Positions 1 through 6,619 of a stretch of DNA of 12,197 nucleotides are shown here, piece after piece. The notes beneath the pieces are model-generated. The model was not told the DNA's origin. It made no database searches and saw only the letters and a program-made list of their open reading frames with translations. How positions within the stretch are numbered: position 1 is the stretch's first letter; each line of letters begins with the position of its first letter. The DNA is from Bacillota bacterium (GTDB lineage: Bacteria; Bacillota; Clostridia; Lachnospirales; Lachnospiraceae). A program made the position numbers and the translations under genes. Where the stretch lies: the NCBI GenBank assembly GCA_023410575.1, contig JAEYPP010000081.1:1-12197 (forward strand), written 5' to 3'.

Positions 1-1432
1 ACTTCAGATTGGTATTTTGAAAGCAGTAGGATTCAGTAAAAGTAGAATAATGAAGCATTACTTAGCATATGGAGTTGTACTTACTTTAGCTGGAGGTCTT
101 CTCGGAGCGATTACTGGCCCATGTATATTGCCATCATTGTTTCACTCCGTAATGAAAACGACATTCTCATTGCCGGTTTGGAAAGCAGCGTTTCCATACT
201 CCTCTATCTTTGTTATTTTAGTATGTGCGTTATTGGCTTTGTTCATAACATTTGTAACTTGCCTTAAGATATTAAAAGAAGTGCCAGCTTCGGTACTTCG
301 TCCGAAAGCACCAAAGTCAGCAAAATTAACCCGCTTAGAAAAAACTGATTTCTGGAAACGTAGAAGTTTTTCAACACAATGGAATCTTCGTGATATTATC
401 AGGAGCAAAGCTCGCTCGTTAATGGCTATCGTTGGTGTTGCTGGCTGTATGGGTTTATTAGTTTGTGGATTTGGTTGTTTGAATCTATTTGATTCGCTAC
501 TCTCAACAAAGTATGATAAAATCAGTAAGTATGAAAATAAGTATACATTGGCAGAAACCGCGACGATGGAGCAAAAAGATAATGTAAAACGATTGATTGA
601 TGGGGAATATATTATGACTTCTCCAATTGAATTAAAATTTGGCTTAAATAAGAAAGCAACAGAGTTGGATGTTGTAGATAATATCTCGATGATTCATTAC
701 ATGGATACTTCTTGGGAAAGGATGCAGTTACCTACTGATGGTATCTGTATTACTAAGAAAATAGCAGAAGAGCTTGGAGTAAAGGTTGGTGAGAGACTTC
801 GCTTTCATATTTATGGAGATAGTCATTGGGCAGAAGTGACGGTAACAGCAATTTATCGAGATCCAGCAGAGCAGACTGCGACGATGTCTTGTAGCGCTTT
901 TGAAGACTTAGGGTATACGTTTATACCAACTGAGATATTATCATTAGAAGAGAAGCAAGATAATCTACCAGGAGTTACAACGATTGAGAATATTAAAGAT
1001 AGTAGATCGTCGATTGAATCGTTGTTAGAAACGATGTATTTATTAATTGGAGTATTATGTATAGCAGCAGCTTTATTAGCAATTGTTGTATTATACAATT
1101 TGGGAGTGTTAAGTCTTGCAGAAAAAGAACGAGAACTTGCTACGCTGAAGGTTATTGGTTTTCAGGCTGGAAAACTTCGTAAATTGCTACTCTTTCAAAA
1201 CACATGGCTTACAGTACTAGGTTTACTTCCAGGGTATTATTTTGGTAAATTGGTATTAAAGACAATTATGGCTTCCATGGGTAGTGAATTTGACATGCAA
1301 TTAGTTATTGAACCAGTATCGATTGCGATTAGTGCATTGTTTACCTTGGGAATATCAATTACAGTTAACTATGTATTTTCTGGAAAGTTAAAGAAGATTG
1401 ATATGGTATCATCGCTAAAAGGTGTTGAATAA
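1..1432 (+). CDS. FtsX-like ABC transporter permease, 5'-truncated by the window
   Basis: This is the membrane permease of a MacB/FtsX-type ABC exporter, probably moving peptides, antibiotics or lipoproteins with a separate ATPase. The frame is open from the window edge. It begins in the family motif QIGILKAVGFS, so the TTG at 17 is not the true start and the N-terminus lies outside. About 475 residues remain. The end of a first FtsX domain has membrane segments near residues 12-35 and 62-85. A linker (NLRDIIRSKARSL) precedes a second FtsX domain with a segment near 134-158, a large extracytoplasmic domain (about 165-335), and three segments near 340-365, 395-415 and 434-456. A second LATLKVIGF motif repeats the opening one, confirming a tandem FtsX architecture. 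The ATPase is presumably upstream. The family is near certain, but the substrate cannot be read. Confidence 0.93.
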   Translation, partial: LQIGILKAVGFSKSRIMKHYLAYGVVLTLAGGLLGAITGPCILPSLFHSVMKTTFSLPVWKAAFPYSSIFVILVCALLALFITFVTCLKILKEVPASVLRPKAPKSAKLTRLEKTDFWKRRSFSTQWNLRDIIRSKARSLMAIVGVAGCMGLLVCGFGCLNLFDSLLSTKYDKISKYENKYTLAETATMEQKDNVKRLIDGEYIMTSPIELKFGLNKKATELDVVDNISMIHYMDTSWERMQLPTDGICITKKIAEELGVKVGERLRFHIYGDSHWAEVTVTAIYRDPAEQTATMSCSAFEDLGYTFIPTEILSLEEKQDNLPGVTTIENIKDSRSSIESLLETMYLLIGVLCIAAALLAIVVLYNLGVLSLAEKERELATLKVIGFQAGKLRKLLLFQNTWLTVLGLLPGYYFGKLVLKTIMASMGSEFDMQLVIEPVSIAISALFTLGISITVNYVFSGKLKKIDMVSSLKGVE

Positions 1433-1532
1433 ATTTTAGTATGGTTTTCTTTTCTATGTGAAAATGTAATTATATTAAGGGGTTGGACACAACTGTGAAT
1501 CCAGTATGTACTTCAGCTCCTTAATTAATTAA

Positions 1533-1694
1533 ACGATTGATAGGAACATTAATTCTAACTATGGCATTCCATATATGACATATATAATCGTAATTATATT
1601 GGTATTTATTATTGTAGGAATTGCAATACTATACTCAACAAGCAAGTTAAGGAAAGAAAATATTATGGATGCCCTTAAATCATATATGATCTAA
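1533..1694 (+). pseudogene. C-terminal remnant of a second FtsX-type permease
   Basis: The frame from just after a TAA at 1530 reads about 53 codons with no start codon or ribosome site. It contains one hydrophobic segment (YIIVIILVFIIVGIAILY) followed by STSKLRKENIMDALKS and a stop. A last transmembrane helix followed by a (K)L(R/K)KENI(M/V)DALK tail is the usual ending of Firmicute ABC permeases of the FtsX type. The intact gene just upstream ends in an analogous SGKLKKIDMVSSLKG tail. I read this as the 3' scrap of a deleted paralogous permease, not a functional peptide. The rest of the 1433-1858 spacer holds only a terminator and the promoter of the next gene. Confidence 0.6.
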
Positions 1695-1725
1695 AACTTA
1701 AGATGCTTGATCGAAAAGTTTTTAT

Positions 1726-1750
1726 AAAAAAGGACACATGTCCTTTTTTA
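1726..1750 (+). terminator. Rho-independent terminator after the permease and its remnant
   Basis: A perfect 10-bp stem (AAAAAAGGAC / GTCCTTTTTT) closes a 4-nt loop and ends in a run of six T. Its A-rich 5' arm makes it potentially bidirectional. Confidence 0.8.
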
Positions 1751-1766
1751 ATCGCTATGCCCTTAC

Positions 1767-1858
1767 TATAATATAGAAAGTTAAATTTCAAATTCTCATC
1801 AATGAAATTTTGAAATTAAGCGAATAAGGGAAAAAGGATTTCGATCAAAGGAGTTAGT
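1767..1858 (+). promoter_or_regulatory. Promoter and leader of the BMP lipoprotein gene
   Basis: A consensus -10 box TATAAT lies at 1767-1772, but the -35 position falls in the T-run of the preceding terminator and is weak. Downstream, 1781-1794 and 1806-1819 form an inverted repeat around TTTCAAA/TTTGAAA with single-base bulges. It could be a leader hairpin or an operator. A strong AAAGGAG at 1847-1853 sits 5 nt before the ATG. Confidence 0.5.
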
Positions 1859-2929
1859 ATGAAGAAAAAAATTATTAGTGTCATTTTGATTATGAGTATG
1901 TGCGCTGCATTTATGATTGGTTGTGGAAACAAGACAATGTATGAATTAGCCCTTGTAACAGCAAATAATTCAATTGATGACAAATCATTTAATCAGGGTT
2001 CATGGGAAGGTTTAGAAGAGTATGCCAAGGAAAATAATATTACTTATAAATACTATAAACCTGTAGACTCAACAAATGATTCCATTCTAAATGCGATTAG
2101 GCTTGCAGTAAGAGGTGGCGCGAAAGCAGTTATATGTCCGGGATATTTATGTGAACCAGCCGTTTATATGGCGCAGACCGAGTTCCCAGATGTAAAGTTC
2201 ATAATATTAGATGGAAGTCCAAAGGATGCTAATGGCAATGCTTCTATTGGTGAGAATGTGAAATCAATTTTTTATGCAGAAGAACAAGCAGGTTTCTTAG
2301 CTGGTTATGCTACTGTTATGGATGGATACCGTAAGTTAGGATTCATGGGAGGAAGAGCACTTCCTGCAGTTATGCGTTTTGGATATGGATTTGTTCAAGG
2401 AGCAGAATATGCAGCAAAAGAACTTGGTTTAACAAAGGGTGAAGTAAGTGTTAAGTACAACTATATAGGAAACTTTGATGCGTCGCCTGAAAATGTTACG
2501 GTCGCAGCATCTTGGTACAACGAAGGAGTTGAAGTTATCTTTGCATGCGGTGGCGGTGTTGGTAATTCAGTGATGAAAGCAGCAGAAGTTGCTGGTACAA
2601 AAGTAATTGGTGTAGACGTTGATCAATCCGAAGAATCTCAAACCGTTTTAACTTCTGCAATGAAAAATCTAGGACAATCAGTGTATTCTTCTTTAGAAGA
2701 ATTGTATAGTGGAACATTTGAAGGTGGTAAAGAATTTACATTGGATGCATCTACACAAAGCGTTTTATTACCACTCGAAACTTCTAGATTTGAATCTTTT
2801 ACAAAAGAACAATATGATGCGATTTATGAAAAATTAGTGTCAGGAGAGATTACTGTACTTCGTGAAGATGCAGCAAATGAAGCAGATCAATTACCTTTAG
2901 AATATGTAACAGTAAATGTCGTACAATAA
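1859..2929 (+). CDS. BMP-family (PnrA/Med-type) substrate-binding lipoprotein
   Basis: This is the extracytoplasmic solute-binding protein of a BMP-type ABC importer. Characterised relatives bind nucleosides (PnrA, BmpA) or riboflavin. The 356 residues begin with a lipoprotein signal: lysines 2-4, a hydrophobic stretch, and a lipobox MIGC with the lipidated Cys at 22. The BMP fold follows: LALVTANNSIDDKSFNQG (residues 30-47, the ligand-site loop of the family), EEQAGFLAGYA, GFMGG, the VIGVDVDQ strand, and VLTSAMKNLGQSVY. Length and motifs fit a full-size protein. No ATPase or permease gene adjoins it and a terminator follows at once, so it is an orphan binding protein that either shares a distant transporter or acts as a sensor. 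The ATG is set by the ribosome site AAAGGAG five bases upstream. The ligand is not predictable beyond a probable nucleoside or purine compound. Confidence 0.92.
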   Translation: MKKKIISVILIMSMCAAFMIGCGNKTMYELALVTANNSIDDKSFNQGSWEGLEEYAKENNITYKYYKPVDSTNDSILNAIRLAVRGGAKAVICPGYLCEPAVYMAQTEFPDVKFIILDGSPKDANGNASIGENVKSIFYAEEQAGFLAGYATVMDGYRKLGFMGGRALPAVMRFGYGFVQGAEYAAKELGLTKGEVSVKYNYIGNFDASPENVTVAASWYNEGVEVIFACGGGVGNSVMKAAEVAGTKVIGVDVDQSEESQTVLTSAMKNLGQSVYSSLEELYSGTFEGGKEFTLDASTQSVLLPLETSRFESFTKEQYDAIYEKLVSGEITVLREDAANEADQLPLEYVTVNVVQ

Positions 2930-2940
2930 AGAAAGAAAAG

Positions 2941-2970
2941 AGCCTAGGACTTGTTCCTAAGGCTTTTTTC
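2941..2970 (+). terminator. Rho-independent terminator of the BMP lipoprotein gene
   Basis: An AGCCT-A-GGA / TCC-TA-AGGCT stem around a short CTTGT-type loop is followed by TTTTTTCTTTT. It lies 11 bases after the stop codon. Confidence 0.88.
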
Positions 2971-3037
2971 TTTTACAGGAAATTCATCTGAATTTCAACA
3001 GAATTAAGATGTCAAAAGCCCTTAAGATAGAAACAGA

Positions 3038-3239
3038 CGTCATTTTGCACAAGGAAATGTTAGGAGGATGGGATGACAAACATAATTTATCCGCAACACG
3101 CTTTTGCTTGAATGAAGTTCGTAACGGTACGTAAGGACCTAAAATACAAGCCCTAAGTACCGACGACTTCATAACAGTATGCTCCTAAATTATGTTGGAC
3201 ATCCCATTTTTAGCGAGTCTATTGACGTGCAAAATGACG
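3038..3239. repeat. Long imperfect palindrome of about 200 bp between convergent genes
   Basis: The two halves fold on each other over most of their length. CGTCATTTTGCAC (3038-3050) pairs exactly with 3227-3239. The 21 bases at 3069-3089 match the complement of 3186-3206 at 19 positions. GAAGTTCGTAACGGTAC (3114-3130) pairs with 3157-3170 with a 3-base gap, and the centre (3127-3136 with 3151-3160) pairs at 8 of 10. Unpaired stretches of about 18-20 bases separate the outer two arms. No long open frame on either strand looks like a gene. It may be a MITE-like or REP-like mobile repeat, or a structured RNA or terminator serving sdaA. It fills most of the 2930-3269 gap. Confidence 0.65.
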
Positions 3240-3269
3240 AATGAAATTATCGAAAAGTACTTTTGGCAC

Positions 3270-4475
3270 TTAGGAGCAAAAACTTGAGATTTTAGCGAGA
3301 CCTCCTTCGGACGTCTCTTTATAGCGATTTGGCATATCTTGGCCAGTTTCATACATCGTGTGGACAACTGCATCAAATGATATTTTTCGTGTATGAGACA
3401 AGAAACTTGCGATATTCATACATTGAATCGCACGCATAGCAGCAACGGCATTACGTTCAATACATGGAATCTGAACGAGTCCCATAATTGGGTCACAAGA
3501 TAGTCCAAGATGGTGTTCCATTGCAATTTCAGCAGCACATTCAATCTGTTCTAAGCTCATCTCAAAAAGTTCTGCTAGAGCGGCAGAAGCCATACAACAA
3601 GCACTTCCGACTTCAGCCTGACAACCACATTCTGCACCACTAATAGATGCATTGGTTTTTAGTAGGTTTCCAATGATACCGCCAGTTGCAAGGGCATGAA
3701 GTATTTGTTCATCAGAAAATCCTTTCTTTTCTTGCATATATCGCAATACTGCAGGCACAATCCCACAAGAACCACAAGTTGGAGCAGTTACAACAATACC
3801 ATTATCTGCACTTTCTTCAATAACAGCATAGGCATATGAGCATACAATACGAGTTTCTTTTGTTTCTGGAGATTCGTCGATGTGGCGTTGATTATATAGA
3901 TAATTCGCCTTTCGCTTTAATTCAAGTCCACCTGGAAGAACACCAGTAGCAATAAGCCCTTCATTAATGGAACGCTTCATCATAAACCATACATCAGTAA
4001 GATAATCCCAGATAGCAGGTCCCTCTACATGTTCAACGTATTGCCAGATTCGCATGTTATGTTTTCTACAATAATCTGCAATGTCATTGTAGGTATTAAG
4101 ATCATAAATATCAGGTAATTCGGCTTCTTCCATTCCTAGAATTCGAATCGTACCACCACCAACACTTAGTACGCGCCAATGATCCAATTCCACACCATCT
4201 TTATAAGCAAATAAATCAAGAGTATTAGGGTGTGGTATATCAATTGTTTCTGTATCAAATACAATTTCTACTGGATGTGGCTCAAATGCAAGCTTAAGAG
4301 CGTGATCCGTACGATGTCCTTTTCCTGTTTTAGCGAGAGAATCATATAAGATTGCCTTAAATGAATTAGCTTCTGGATATGCGATTTGAAATTTCTGTGC
4401 TGCTGTTGATGGACCAATGGTATGAGAACTACTTGGTCCACAACCTACTTTATATAAATCTTTTAATGTTTTCAC
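3270..4475 (-). CDS. sdaA: L-serine dehydratase, single-chain iron-sulfur type
   Basis: L-serine ammonia-lyase converts serine to pyruvate and ammonia with an oxygen-sensitive [4Fe-4S] cluster in the cytoplasm. The beta domain comes first and opens with VGCGPSSSHTIGPSTAAQKF (residues 10-29). The alpha domain follows from about residue 140, with TAPTCGSCGIVPAVLRY (230-246). Cys285 (GCQAEVG), Cys327 (SCDP) and Cys338 (IPCIERN) have the 42- and 11-residue spacing of the cluster ligands in the Legionella enzyme. The protein is a beta-alpha fusion, unlike the split sdaAB/sdaAA pair common in Bacillus and clostridia. At 401 residues it is shorter than the roughly 455-residue proteobacterial enzymes, mostly in the beta domain and linker. 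I chose the GTG start because AAAGGAG lies 9 bases upstream and the SSSHT motif is at its usual distance. The last codons abut the palindromic region downstream. Confidence 0.95.
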   Translation of the reverse strand: MKTLKDLYKVGCGPSSSHTIGPSTAAQKFQIAYPEANSFKAILYDSLAKTGKGHRTDHALKLAFEPHPVEIVFDTETIDIPHPNTLDLFAYKDGVELDHWRVLSVGGGTIRILGMEEAELPDIYDLNTYNDIADYCRKHNMRIWQYVEHVEGPAIWDYLTDVWFMMKRSINEGLIATGVLPGGLELKRKANYLYNQRHIDESPETKETRIVCSYAYAVIEESADNGIVVTAPTCGSCGIVPAVLRYMQEKKGFSDEQILHALATGGIIGNLLKTNASISGAECGCQAEVGSACCMASAALAELFEMSLEQIECAAEIAMEHHLGLSCDPIMGLVQIPCIERNAVAAMRAIQCMNIASFLSHTRKISFDAVVHTMYETGQDMPNRYKETSEGGLAKISSFCS

Positions 4476-4484
4476 TTTAAATGA

Positions 4485-4541
4485 CTCCTTTACTATCTTC
4501 TAAAGATAGTATTTCATTTATCCTAATATTTATCATGTCAA
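4485..4541 (-). promoter_or_regulatory. sdaA promoter, leader palindrome and ribosome site
   Basis: Reading the minus strand, TTGACA (4541-4536) is followed after 15 bases by TAAATG (4520-4515), a short-spaced sigma-A-like promoter. Just after the expected start of transcription, a perfect inverted repeat (9-bp arms at 4491-4499 and 4503-4511, 3-base centre) overlaps the edge of the ribosome site AAAGGAG (4491-4485). In RNA it would put the ribosome site at the foot of a hairpin, and as DNA it could be an operator. Confidence 0.6.
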
Positions 4542-4544
4542 TAC

Positions 4545-4690
4545 AAGGAAGAAATGATTCAAAGCTAATGCAAGTATAAGAAAAGAAGAAATGAATCAAG
4601 TTAATGCAAGTATAAATAAGGAAGAAATGAATCAAGCTAATGAAAGTATAAATAAGGAAGAAAACAATCTAGCTAATTTAGTCACTATAA
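4545..4690. repeat. 36-bp tandem repeat, about four degenerate copies
   Basis: Copies begin at about 4545, 4581, 4618 and 4654. They share AAGGAAGAAATGAATCAAG, then CTAATGCAAGTATAAAT, with a few substitutions and one-base length changes. The fourth copy decays after its first half. The period is a multiple of three, and on the plus strand the later copies read as a 12-residue repeat. On the minus strand each copy carries a TTGATT...TATACT pair with about 15 bases between, pointing at sdaA. The repeat occupies most of the sdaA-proC spacer. Confidence 0.8.
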
Positions 4691-4746
4691 GACAAAAAAG
4701 GAGAAAGAGTAAACGCAACAATGAGGTTATTGCAAACTTGCAATAA
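4591..4746 (+). CDS. Possible 51-residue peptide built of 12-residue repeats
   Basis: An ATG inside the second tandem copy opens a 51-codon frame: MNQVNASINKEE, MNQANESINKEE, then a degenerate NNLANL unit and a basic tail (RQKRRKSKR). It ends inside the hairpin at 4721-4752. There is no convincing ribosome site (only AAGAAG) and no promoter visible. Because the frame is a by-product of a 36-bp period, it may be fortuitous. No family is recognised. Confidence 0.15.
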   Translation: MNQVNASINKEEMNQANESINKEENNLANLVTIRQKRRKSKRNNEVIANLQ

Positions 4747-4752
4747 CCTCAT
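4721..4752 (-). terminator. Perfect 15-bp hairpin downstream of proC
   Basis: ATGAGGTTATTGCAA and its exact complement are separated by only two bases. On the minus strand it lies about 58 bases beyond the proC stop and is followed by a moderately T-rich stretch (TGTTGCGTTTACTCTTT), so it may end proC transcription. The T-run is poor, so another role is possible. Confidence 0.5.
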
Positions 4753-4810
4753 AATCATAGATAATTAGATTCAAATATATCAAAGTGTGAGAATAGTTTA
4801 ATACATCAAA

Positions 4811-5608
4811 TTAAGATAATTTTCTTGATTTATCTGCGCAAGCATGCATTGCTTCTATAATTGCACTGCGGAATCCTTTTGCCTCTAGAACTCGAACTGC
4901 TTCGATTGTCGTTCCAGCAGGAGAACATACCATATCTTTTAATTCACCAGGATGCTTTCCGGTTTCAAGTATCATTTTTGCACTTCCCAAAACAGCTTGT
5001 GCAGCAAACTTGTAAGCTTTATCACGAGGCATTCCTTCCGCTACTGCGGCATCAGCCATTGCTTCAATTAAGATAAATACATAAGCAGGTGAACTACCAC
5101 TTACAGCCACAACTGCATCCATTAATCGCTCTGGTACTTGCTCAGCAGTTCCAAAGCAACTCAACATTTTCATAACAATGTTCATTTCTTCTTTCGTAAC
5201 CTCATCATTTGGACAAACTGCTGTAATACCTTCGGATACAAGTGCAGGTGTATTTGGCATACAGCGAACAAGCTTTAAAGTACGATCGAATAAGCTTTCC
5301 ATCTTCTTTAATGACTGTCCTGCCGCTATGGAGATAATCAATGTTGTTTTTGGAATCTCTTCGCAAATTTCCTTAATGACTGTCTCGAAGAATTGTGGCT
5401 TAATTGATAGTACAAGGACATCTACACTTGTTGCCACTTCTACATTATTACTAGTTGTATGGATACCTAAATTGGAACTTGCAGTTTCTCGTGCTTTTAA
5501 TGAAGCGTCGGATGCAAGAATATCCTCTGCTGAAACAATTTTATTTGCTATCATTCCAGTGATCATAGCAGTAGCCATATTTCCACATCCTATAAAGCCT
5601 AATTTCAT
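4811..5608 (-). CDS. proC: Pyrroline-5-carboxylate reductase
   Basis: ProC reduces 1-pyrroline-5-carboxylate to L-proline with NAD(P)H, the last step of proline synthesis, in the cytoplasm. The 265-residue protein has the usual length. Its N-terminal Rossmann motif is MKLGFIGCGNMATAM. Then come LVLSIKPQ, RCMPNTPALV, and the substrate-site signature VSGSSPAYVFILIEAMADAA followed by the C-terminal helical dimer domain with the PAGTTIEAV motif. An in-frame ATG 9 codons further upstream is rejected. AGGAGGG stands 6 bases before the chosen ATG, and the family protein starts exactly at MKLGFIG. The gene is monocistronic, divergent from tRNA-Gly and in tandem with sdaA 335 bases downstream. Serine breakdown and proline synthesis are not obviously linked, so they probably have separate promoters. 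Confidence 0.97.
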   Translation of the reverse strand: MKLGFIGCGNMATAMITGMIANKIVSAEDILASDASLKARETASSNLGIHTTSNNVEVATSVDVLVLSIKPQFFETVIKEICEEIPKTTLIISIAAGQSLKKMESLFDRTLKLVRCMPNTPALVSEGITAVCPNDEVTKEEMNIVMKMLSCFGTAEQVPERLMDAVVAVSGSSPAYVFILIEAMADAAVAEGMPRDKAYKFAAQAVLGSAKMILETGKHPGELKDMVCSPAGTTIEAVRVLEAKGFRSAIIEAMHACADKSRKLS

Positions 5609-5646
5609 CTGTAACCCTCCTAAATATGAATTCAACGGTTTTCCTT

Positions 5647-5655
5647 ATTATAGCA
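5647..5655 (-). promoter_or_regulatory. Extended -10 promoter of proC
   Basis: The minus strand reads TGCTATAAT, an extended -10 box, 38 bases before the proC start. The -35 position is not recognisable, as expected for extended -10 promoters. Confidence 0.6.
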
Positions 5656-5735
5656 CATATTTACCAGAAGAGAAGAAAGATTTTTTCGGTCAGATAAATG
5701 GTAAAATCAGTATATGATAATATTTCGGAATTGTG

Positions 5736-5764
5736 TTGACAAATGAAACAATATTCGTTATTAT
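5736..5764 (+). promoter_or_regulatory. Promoter of tRNA-Gly
   Basis: A perfect TTGACA and a TATTAT are spaced 17 bases apart, giving a start near 5771, about 33 bases before the tRNA. A small GTTCG/CGAAC hairpin (5772-5784) opens the leader. Confidence 0.82.
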
Positions 5765-5803
5765 ATATCTTGTTCGAAACGAACGAAAAAAACATCAAAA
5801 TAT

Positions 5804-5875
5804 GCACGAGTGGCTCAGTGGTGGAGTATCGCCTTGCCAAGGCGAGGGTCGCGGGTTCGAATCCCGTCTCGTGCT
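5804..5875 (+). tRNA. tRNA-Gly, anticodon GCC
   Basis: The cloverleaf is complete. The acceptor GCACGAG pairs with CTCGTGC, and the D arm is GCTC/GAGT. The anticodon stem TCGCC/GGCGA encloses loop TTGCCAA with GCC at 5836-5838, and the T arm GCGGG-TTCGAAT-CCCGT is normal. The discriminator base is U and CCA is not encoded. Its 3' end is the integration site of the adjacent element: the last 20 bases recur at 10070, and the gene itself remains whole. Confidence 0.97.
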
Positions 5876-5880
5876 TCTTA
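5856..5880 (+). repeat. attL: 25-bp direct repeat in the tRNA-Gly 3' end
   Basis: The 25 bases starting in the T loop (TTCGAATCCCG...) and running 5 bases past the tRNA are identical to 10070-10094. The match ends abruptly on both sides. This is the classic scar of site-specific integration into a tRNA gene by a tyrosine recombinase. Confidence 0.9.
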
Positions 5881-5883
5881 GAT

Positions 5884-5927
5884 AACCTCAAAATCATCAG
5901 TAAATATGATGGTTTTGAGGTTTTTTC
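5884..5927 (+). terminator. Terminator for tRNA-Gly supplied by the element
   Basis: AACCTCAAAATCATC and GATGGTTTTGAGGTT form a 15-bp stem with G-U pairing around a 9-base loop, ending in TTTTTT. It lies inside the element, 8 bases past the tRNA. Confidence 0.9.
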
Positions 5928-5933
5928 GTTTTG

Positions 5934-6297
5934 TTACTGGTAAGTACCTTTGAGTACCTTCATTCCATTGAGATTATTTAACGCATGTGTGATGAGTGTG
6001 CTAGTTTCTAACTTACTACGGTTGTTAAGGATATACCCTCTTGTAGTCTGAATGCTACTATGACCTAAGTATGTTCTTGGTATTTTTTTAACGTACACCA
6101 AGAATAAATCTTATGTATTGTGATACGTTCCTTATAAGATAAATTTGCATCAGGAAATGTTTACGCTTTTCGCATAAGCGTTTACTTTCGAGTGCTTTAT
6201 CCAAGTCTTTTGAATCACCAATCGCTAATTTTGATTTTAGTTTTTGTTCGGACTGAAATGTAAGTGAGTGATGAGGTGTTTTATTTTTACGTGCCAT
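5934..6297 (-). pseudogene. Tyrosine integrase remnant, internally deleted and frameshifted
   Basis: Three readable pieces of a phage/transposon integrase lie in different frames. The N-terminus MARKNKTPHHSLTFQSEQKL, then KSKLAIGDSKDLDKAL, starts at 6297 behind AAAGGAAGTGG. A short piece HKIYSWCTLKKYQ (about 6075-6115) fits the start of the SAM-like core-binding domain. The C-terminus RTYLGHSSIQTTRGYI, then LNNRSKLE, ends at TAA 5934 and carries the LGHSS histidine box and the putative nucleophilic Tyr. The roughly 250 residues expected between the core-binding start and the LGH box, including both catalytic Arg boxes except their very end, are missing. The gene is therefore dead. Its position beside attL and its orientation toward the tRNA identify it as the enzyme that made the insertion. 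Confidence 0.8.
5943..5960. repeat. Candidate integrase arm-type sites, left end
   Basis: AGTACCTT occurs twice, 10 bases apart, 63-80 bases inside the attL core. The same AGTACC motif recurs as an inverted pair at a similar distance from attR (9995-10010). It overlaps the last codons of the integrase remnant, so codon content may explain part of it. Confidence 0.35.
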
Positions 6298-6463
6298 AAT
6301 GTACCACTTCCTTTGTTTGATAGAATAGAACTCTAGGTATTCGTTAAAGCTGAGCACGCGCCAATTTATTAGAATCACAGGCACCTAGTGATTAACAGTG
6401 TTTTCCTTTGAAAACACACAAAAAGTTCGTAAATAAGGGCAGTAATACCCTTTACATCCATTG

Positions 6464-6495
6464 GTGATCGTCGATTATTTATAATCGACGATCAC
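6464..6495. repeat. Perfect 15-bp inverted repeat
   Basis: GTGATCGTCGATTAT and its exact complement flank a 2-base centre. It has no T-run on either side, so it is not a typical terminator. It lies between the small minus-strand frames and the integrase remnant and could be an operator, replication or transfer site, or processing hairpin. A second, shorter perfect repeat (GTGTTTTC/GAAAACAC) is at 6398-6417. Confidence 0.7.
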
Positions 6496-6517
6496 TGTAC
6501 GAGGTTATCGGTTTTAT

Positions 6518-6619
6518 TCATACATTCATTTGGTAAAGTGTAGAGGAAGCTTTGCTATCCTCAGCAGTCATTGATTTCTGTATGTTTTGATTGGTGAAAC
6601 TGTTACTTTTGTTTGTTAT
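6518..6619 (-). pseudogene. 33-codon frame with ATA in place of a start codon
   Basis: Behind a strong AAAAGGAG (6631-6624) the minus strand reads ATA-TNKSNSFTNQNIQK and continues SMTAEDSKASSTLYQMNV to a TGA. The ribosome site and spacing match those of the neighbouring 15-codon frame, whose first codon is ATG. An ATG-to-ATA change would explain the missing start. The product is not recognised. It lies upstream of, and in the same direction as, the integrase remnant, where small excisionase-type or regulatory genes often sit. Confidence 0.3.

Noticed and set aside
2984..3376. Two minus-strand frames of about 62 residues around the long palindrome
   Set aside because: They have no ribosome site or family features, and one runs into the sdaA coding region in another frame. 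The inverted-repeat structure accounts for the sequence.
4491..4752. CRISPR-like array from the regularly spaced 36-bp units
   Set aside because: The units are contiguous with no spacers between them and are degenerate, and no cas genes are present. It is a simple tandem repeat.
5609..5635. N-terminal extension of proC (MNSYLGGLQ)
   Set aside because: AGGAGGG is the ribosome site for the internal ATG and would otherwise be coding. The Rossmann motif begins right after the shorter start.
5661..5943. Open frames on both strands across tRNA-Gly, one containing GFEPATLALARRYSTTEPLV
   Set aside because: These are translations of the tRNA itself, a well-known spurious protein motif in databases. 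The cloverleaf explains the sequence.
6088..6384. A 98-residue minus-strand protein starting MPVILINW
   Set aside because: The residues before MARKNK have no ribosome site, and the residues after DLDKAL are out-of-frame remains of the integrase. It is part of a pseudogene.
6464..6495. Rho-independent terminator
   Set aside because: No T-run follows the stem on either strand, and no gene stop lies close by in the right orientation.
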